Source of the DNA: CPC320 sp002684375 | Lineage (GTDB): Bacteria > Pseudomonadota > Alphaproteobacteria > Rhodobacterales > Rhodobacteraceae | DNA: 64,000 nt | Reading direction: 5' to 3' | Assembly (NCBI GenBank): GCA_965662545.1 | Contig: CBFIHZ010000021.1 | Location: forward strand, 1 to 64,000 | Part shown: piece after piece, positions 59,888-64,000 of the stretch | Layout of the letters: every line of letters begins with the position of its first letter | Position numbering within the stretch: the first letter of the stretch is position 1 | Translations under genes and position numbers: made by a program | The notes under the pieces: model-generated | The model's input: only the letters and a program-made list of their open reading frames with translations | Database searches by the model: none | What the model was told of the DNA's origin: nothing

Positions 59888-60721
59888 CTAGCCTTTTGCC
59901 AAGATCCAATCGAGGGCTTTCGTGGGTAAAATTCGTTTCAAACCAGACATTATATAAGTCGGTGTCGTGACAAAATAGCGCGGTTTCGGCTTGGGGCTTT
60001 CCAGCGCATTGATCAATTTCTGGGTCACCGCCGAAGCCGGAAGTTCAAAACGGTCTTTGCCGCGCTTCTCGTACAGGCGTTTAATCAGTGTTGAGCGATA
60101 TTCGTCTGCGCGGACCGAATTTTCCCAATCGATCCACTTCTCAAAGGCCACCACGGCGTTTTGACGTATCTGAGACGTCACCGGCCCTGGCTCGATCAGC
60201 ACGATGTGAATACCCGTACCGCGCATTTCGAGGCGCAGGGTATCGGTCAGACCCTCTATCGCAAATTTTGATGCATTGTAGGCGCTGCGCCAGGGTGCAA
60301 CGACCAAACCCAGCACTGAAGAGCAGTTGACGATCCGCCCCGCCCCTTGGGCCCGCATCACGGGGATCACTTGCCGCGTCAGATCATGCCAACCAAAGAC
60401 GTTGGTCTCAAACAACTCGCGCAGGCCTGCGCGGGGCAAATCCTCGGCGGCGCCAGGTAGCGCATAGGCGCCATTGTTGAAAAGGGCATCCAAGGTTCCA
60501 CCCGTTGCGTCGAGAACCTGTGCCAGAGCTGTGCTTACTGAGGTCTCGTCGGCGTAATCGAGCACAAAACTCTCCAGGCCTTCTTGGCGCAGCCGTGCGC
60601 AGTCAGTTTCTTGGCGGCAGGTTGCAAATACCCGCCATCCCCGTGCGGCCAGCCCATGGGCGGCGTCATAGCCGATGCCTGATGAACAACCGGTGATCAA
60701 GATTGATTTTTTGGAGGTCAT
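59888..60721 (-). CDS. Short-chain dehydrogenase/reductase
   Basis: A 277-residue SDR has the NAD(P) motif ITGCSSGIG (8-16), the NNGAYALPG segment (NNAG-like) and the catalytic Ser-Tyr-Lys set in NCSSVLG and YNASKFAIEGL. Its substrate is unknown. The length and C-terminal tail resemble classical SDRs of the lipid/steroid oxidoreductase type. Gene neighbours do not suggest a specific pathway. It is divergent from parC with a 135-base gap. Confidence 0.88.
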   Translation of the reverse strand: MTSKKSILITGCSSGIGYDAAHGLAARGWRVFATCRQETDCARLRQEGLESFVLDYADETSVSTALAQVLDATGGTLDALFNNGAYALPGAAEDLPRAGLRELFETNVFGWHDLTRQVIPVMRAQGAGRIVNCSSVLGLVVAPWRSAYNASKFAIEGLTDTLRLEMRGTGIHIVLIEPGPVTSQIRQNAVVAFEKWIDWENSVRADEYRSTLIKRLYEKRGKDRFELPASAVTQKLINALESPKPKPRYFVTTPTYIMSGLKRILPTKALDWILAKG

Positions 60722-60856
60722 AAGAGCCTGCCCTTTTGCCTGTTTGCCTTTGGTGACGGTGAATTTTTCATCCAGTCTGCCTTTGATAAAATAAAATCAC
60801 TGATTTTTTAAGTCAGTTGCTTTACCCCTGCGCGGGGTGGGTCTATCACGGCTGCT

Positions 60857-63169
60857 ATGAACACACCTGTTGATACCCCCGTTTCAGCCTTTGCTGTCAC
60901 CTCTGAGCCGCTGCGTCGTGCGATTGGAGATCGTTATCTGACCTATGCGCTGAGCACAATCATGCACCGCGCGTTGCCAGATGCGCGCGATGGTCTCAAA
61001 CCGGTTCACCGTCGGATTCTTTATGCCATGCGTGAATTGCGTCTGGCCTCTGGGGGGGGCTTTCGCAAATCTGCTAAGATCAGTGGCGATGTGATGGGCA
61101 ATTACCACCCCCATGGCGATGCGGCGATCTATGACGCGATGGCGCGTTTGGCGCAGGATTTCAACGTCCGCTATCCGTTGGTCGACGGGCAGGGCAACTT
61201 TGGCAATATTGACGGCGATAATCCTGCTGCCAGCCGGTATACCGAGGCGCGCATGACAGCCGTTGCAGAAGCCCTGCTTGAGGGGTTGGCTGAGGATGCG
61301 GTGGATTTCCGGGAAAATTACGATGGCACGCTGAGCGAGCCGGCGGTGCTGCCGGCGCGTTTCCCCAATCTGCTGGCCAATGGATCATCCGGGATCGCCG
61401 TGGGCATGGCAACCAATATTCCGCCCCATAATATCGCCGAACTGTGCGATGCTTGCTTGCATTTGATTAAAGTGCCGGATGCACGCGATGATACCTTGCT
61501 GAATTTTGTGAAGGGTCCCGACTTTCCCACGGGTGGGGTGATCGTGGAAAGTGCCGAGAGTATGGCACAGGCTTACCGCACCGGGCGCGGTGGTTTCCGG
61601 TTGCGCAGTCTTTGGCAGGTTGAAGATCTGGGGCGCGGGCAATGGCAAATTGTGATCACCGAGATACCCTATCAGGTGCAAAAATCTAAGCTGATCGAAA
61701 AAATTGCCGAGTTGATCCAAACCAAGAAAGTGCCAATCCTAGACGATGTACGCGACGAGAGTGCCGAAGACATTCGCATGGTGTTGGTACCGCGCAGTAA
61801 AAATGTCGATCCCGAAGTATTAATGGGCATGATGTTTCGCAACTCTGATCTCGAGGTGCGGTTTTCGTTGAATATGAACGTGCTGATTGACGGGCTGACC
61901 CCGAAAGTCTGCAGTATGAAAGAGGTTTTGCGCGCCTTCCTTGATCATCGGCGCGAGGTTCTGCTGCGTCGCAGCCAGCACCGTATGGATAAGATAGACC
62001 ACCGTCTTGAAGTATTGGAAGGCTTTATCATTGCCTTTGCACATCTTGATCGGGTGATCGATATCATCCGCTATGATGAAGAGCCGAAAGCAGCTTTGAT
62101 GCGCGAAGATTGGTCCGTGTCTCATCCTAGAGCGCAGGCCGAGGCCGACTATGTCACACCCGGCCCAGCGCATGGGTTGGGACCATTTCTAAGCGAAGTT
62201 CAGGCCGAGGCCATCCTAAATATGAGGCTGCGTAGTTTGCGGCGTTTGGAAGAGTTGGAATTGATCCGTGAACGTGATGCATTGGCCCAAGAGCGCATAG
62301 GTCTTGTGGATCTTTTGGCAGGCGAAGACTTGCAGTGGCGCAAGATTTCCGAACAGTTGAAAGAGACCAAGAAAACCTTTGGCAAAGATTATGTCGGGGG
62401 CGCGCGGCGCAGTCAGTTTGCCGAAGCTGGTGTGGTTGAAGAGGTGCCGCTTGAGGCAATGATCGACCGCGAACCGATCACGCTTGTCTGCTCAAAAATG
62501 GGTTGGATCCGTGCGATGACCGGACATATTGATCTGACCCGTGAATTGAAGTTCAAAGACGGTGACGGGGCGCAATGGATTTTTCATGCCGAAACCACGG
62601 ACCGGATTTTGGTACTGGGCAGCAACGGTCGCTTTTATACCGTTCTGGGGGCCAACCTTCCGGGGGGACGCGGCATGGGAGAGCCGCTCAGACTGATGGT
62701 TGATCTGCCCAATGAGGCGGAAATTATTGATATTTTCATCCATAAACCGGGTCGTAAATTACTTGTGGCCTCTTCGGCAGGGGATGGGTTTATCGTGCCC
62801 GAGGATGAGGTGGTGGCCCAGACCCGTAGCGGCAAACAAGTGCTGAATGTGCGCGGTGATGCGCGGGCCAAGATCTGTAAGCCGGTGCTGGGAGACAGTG
62901 TTGCAGTGGTGGGTGAAAACCGGAAAGTCTTGGTGTTTGAGCTTGCCGAATTGCCAGAATTGGGCCGCGGGAAAGGCGTGCGGTTGCAAAAGTACAAGGA
63001 CGGTGGCCTGTCGGATGCGATCACGTTTAATGTGTCCGAGGGACTGAGTTGGTTGGATCCGGCGGGGCGCACCCGTAGTGAACTGGATTTGTCAGAATGG
63101 AGTGCAAAGCGCGCAAGCGCCGGTCGCATGGCCCCGCGCGGGTTTCCGAGAGATAATAAATTTACCTGA
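60857..63169 (+). CDS. parC: DNA topoisomerase IV subunit A
   Basis: The 770-residue protein has the GyrA/ParC winged helix and tower with the active-site Tyr in AASRYTEARM, the conserved GNYHPHGDAAIYDAMARLAQ loop, and a C-terminal beta-propeller of reduced repeat number. The C-terminal domain lacks a clear GyrA box, so it is ParC rather than GyrA. The quinolone-determining position equivalent to E. coli ParC Ser80 is Ala here (HGDAAIYDAM). The enzyme separates linked daughter chromosomes. parE is not in the window. Confidence 0.93.
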   Translation: MNTPVDTPVSAFAVTSEPLRRAIGDRYLTYALSTIMHRALPDARDGLKPVHRRILYAMRELRLASGGGFRKSAKISGDVMGNYHPHGDAAIYDAMARLAQDFNVRYPLVDGQGNFGNIDGDNPAASRYTEARMTAVAEALLEGLAEDAVDFRENYDGTLSEPAVLPARFPNLLANGSSGIAVGMATNIPPHNIAELCDACLHLIKVPDARDDTLLNFVKGPDFPTGGVIVESAESMAQAYRTGRGGFRLRSLWQVEDLGRGQWQIVITEIPYQVQKSKLIEKIAELIQTKKVPILDDVRDESAEDIRMVLVPRSKNVDPEVLMGMMFRNSDLEVRFSLNMNVLIDGLTPKVCSMKEVLRAFLDHRREVLLRRSQHRMDKIDHRLEVLEGFIIAFAHLDRVIDIIRYDEEPKAALMREDWSVSHPRAQAEADYVTPGPAHGLGPFLSEVQAEAILNMRLRSLRRLEELELIRERDALAQERIGLVDLLAGEDLQWRKISEQLKETKKTFGKDYVGGARRSQFAEAGVVEEVPLEAMIDREPITLVCSKMGWIRAMTGHIDLTRELKFKDGDGAQWIFHAETTDRILVLGSNGRFYTVLGANLPGGRGMGEPLRLMVDLPNEAEIIDIFIHKPGRKLLVASSAGDGFIVPEDEVVAQTRSGKQVLNVRGDARAKICKPVLGDSVAVVGENRKVLVFELAELPELGRGKGVRLQKYKDGGLSDAITFNVSEGLSWLDPAGRTRSELDLSEWSAKRASAGRMAPRGFPRDNKFT

Positions 63170-63267
63170 ACCCTCAGGTTTTTCGCGCCCGTCGTGTGAC
63201 GGATGATTATGATATAGGCCCGCTATATTTTTGGGCTTGAAACGACATATTTTTATAAAGGAATTCG

Positions 63268-63828
63268 ATGTTGCGCTATTTTTTTATGCTGGCCTGTCTG
63301 TGCATTTTTACCGCCTGTGAAAGGGCCTCGGAACTGACCAAATCACCCGACCCCTTAGGAGATTTTTCGCTGGGTTATTCCGTTGTTGTGGCCCCGCATC
63401 CAGTTGCCGGCCCGATGTCGCGCCCTGCCTCCGATGATGAGTGGATTGCAGCCGTGAAAAAGGCTTTGGACCAACGGTTTGAACGATATGAGGGCGACAA
63501 GCTATATCACATCGCGGTCAGCGTGGATGGCTTTATGCTGGCCAAACCCGGGATACCTGTTTTGTTATCTCCAAAGTCGGCCCTTATTTTAAACGCTACG
63601 ATTTGGGATGATGCGGCGGGTGTGAAGTTGAACGACAAGCCGCATCAGATCGCGGTAATCGAATCGCTAACGACAAAAACCTTGATCGGATCGGGGCTGA
63701 CAATGAGCCGGCGCGCACAATTGGAAAACTTGTCGCGGAATGCTGCGCTGTCGGTCGAACGTTGGATGACCAGTATGATGGTTGAGAAACGCTGGTTTGG
63801 TGGCGTGTCAAAGAGTGCGGAGCGATGA
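63268..63828 (+). CDS. Putative lipoprotein of unknown function
   Basis: This 186-residue product starts with a lipoprotein signal (MLRYFFMLACLCIFTACE, lipobox FTAC). The mature part contains PDPLGDFSLGYSVVVAPHP, AVKKALDQRFERYEGDKLYHIAVSVDGFML and a C-terminal helical section (NLSRNAALSVERWMTSMM). I recognise no named family. It is likely anchored in the outer or inner membrane. An AAAGGAATT site precedes the ATG. Its stop overlaps the start of the following small ORF by four bases. Confidence 0.7.
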   Translation: MLRYFFMLACLCIFTACERASELTKSPDPLGDFSLGYSVVVAPHPVAGPMSRPASDDEWIAAVKKALDQRFERYEGDKLYHIAVSVDGFMLAKPGIPVLLSPKSALILNATIWDDAAGVKLNDKPHQIAVIESLTTKTLIGSGLTMSRRAQLENLSRNAALSVERWMTSMMVEKRWFGGVSKSAER

Positions 63829-63968
63829 CACCGGGCGTGTTACCGGATCAAGCTACCCTTAAATTTGGTGAGCATGGCTCAGTATCCAATGTATCGGGCC
63901 GCTTGCTTTGGAAAACTGAAACTGGTGGCCTTGCGCTCTTGGGTGGGTTCACAAATATTTTGATATAA
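63825..63968 (+). CDS. Possible 47-residue coupled ORF
   Basis: An ATG overlaps the lipoprotein stop as ATGA and opens a 47-codon frame ending at TAA (63966-63968). The peptide (TLKFGEHGSVSNVSG ... LLGGFTNILI) has a pattern like the first strands of a META-type domain, but the similarity is weak and the ORF is too short to complete one. It could be a real small protein, or the degenerate N-terminus of a longer lost gene. No ribosome site other than the coupling overlap is evident. Confidence 0.3.
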   Translation: MTPGVLPDQATLKFGEHGSVSNVSGRLLWKTETGGLALLGGFTNILI

Positions 63969-64000
63969 TAGCCCCTTGATTTACCCACGGTGGCGCAGTA

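Noticed and set aside
1..64000. tRNA, rRNA, CRISPR arrays, insertion sequences, integrases or prophage genes
   Set aside because: None seen: no tRNA-like T-loop with acceptor pairing in the intergenic regions, no regular spaced repeats, and no transposase or integrase motifs. A tRNA or covariance scan would confirm.

Overview
This window is a stretch of alphaproteobacterial chromosome, most likely from the order Rhodobacterales (Roseobacter group). That placement rests on family content and gene order: an incomplete PTS locus (pckA divergent from chvI-chvG-hprK-rapZ-EIIA-HPr), an F0 operon with b' and b subunits, def-def-def-like-fmt, lepB-rnc-era-recO, and (2S)-methylsuccinyl-CoA dehydrogenase of the ethylmalonyl-CoA pathway. 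Base composition looks moderate for the group, which would fit a marine lineage such as the RCA/Planktomarina cluster; genus is an inference. I found no rRNA, tRNA, CRISPR array, insertion sequence, integrase or prophage. The window is dense, ordinary core chromosome.

Layout. 0-6.4 kb: the last codons of a YggS-like protein, an L,D-transpeptidase, ribA, an orphan OmpR-type regulator, a SoxR/VOC pair around a near-canonical SoxR box, xth, a thioredoxin-TPR protein, a LON-substrate-binding-domain protein and a Trm112-like small protein. 6.4-13.7 kb: a UbiH-type hydroxylase, an amidase, alkane monooxygenase, mutY, a DciA-like protein, a DsbA-type oxidoreductase, a CoA-transferase and an ArsR regulator with a likely operator. 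14.2-16.9 kb: the ATP synthase F0 operon, closed by a strong terminator. 16.9-26.6 kb: a GntR/FadR-type regulator, small unknown proteins, smc, a lytic transglycosylase, cbiB and a MalY/PatB-type PLP enzyme. 26.7-31.2 kb: three consecutive peptide-deformylase family genes and fmt, then NUDIX, rnhA, a methyltransferase and a DUF3429 membrane protein.

31.2-32 kb holds no convincing gene. 32-41.4 kb is housekeeping: NYN-domain protein, folK, rpoZ, rel, a DUF2062 protein, pdxJ, acpS, lepB, rnc, era, a DUF1491 protein and recO, many with 4-base start/stop overlaps. 41.4-48.5 kb: a META-domain lipoprotein, a TPP enzyme, mcd, a TauE/SafE permease, a PraR-like HTH regulator, and an unrecognised pair consisting of a LysR-type HTH protein and an orphan acyltransferase-like protein. 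48.7-56 kb: pckA and the ChvI/ChvG-HprK-RapZ-EIIA-HPr regulatory cascade plus a lysophospholipid acyltransferase. 56-60.7 kb: 3-hydroxybutyryl-CoA dehydrogenase, etfA/etfB, a PduO-type cobalamin adenosyltransferase, a HIG1-type protein and an SDR. 60.8-64 kb: parC, a lipoprotein and a possible coupled 47-residue ORF.

Functionally, Mcd, ETF, CbiB and the adenosyltransferase fit acetyl-CoA assimilation through the ethylmalonyl-CoA pathway, which needs ETF for the Mcd step and adenosylcobalamin for its mutases. PckA beside the PTS-type cascade links carbon state to gluconeogenesis. The most notable points are a third peptide deformylase paralogue that has lost its metal-binding Cys and its catalytic Glu, a textbook-like SoxR promoter in front of a lone VOC protein, the unrecognised HTH/acyltransferase-like pair, and a possible six-residue leader peptide ahead of an uncharacterised gene. 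No clearly new multi-gene system is visible.
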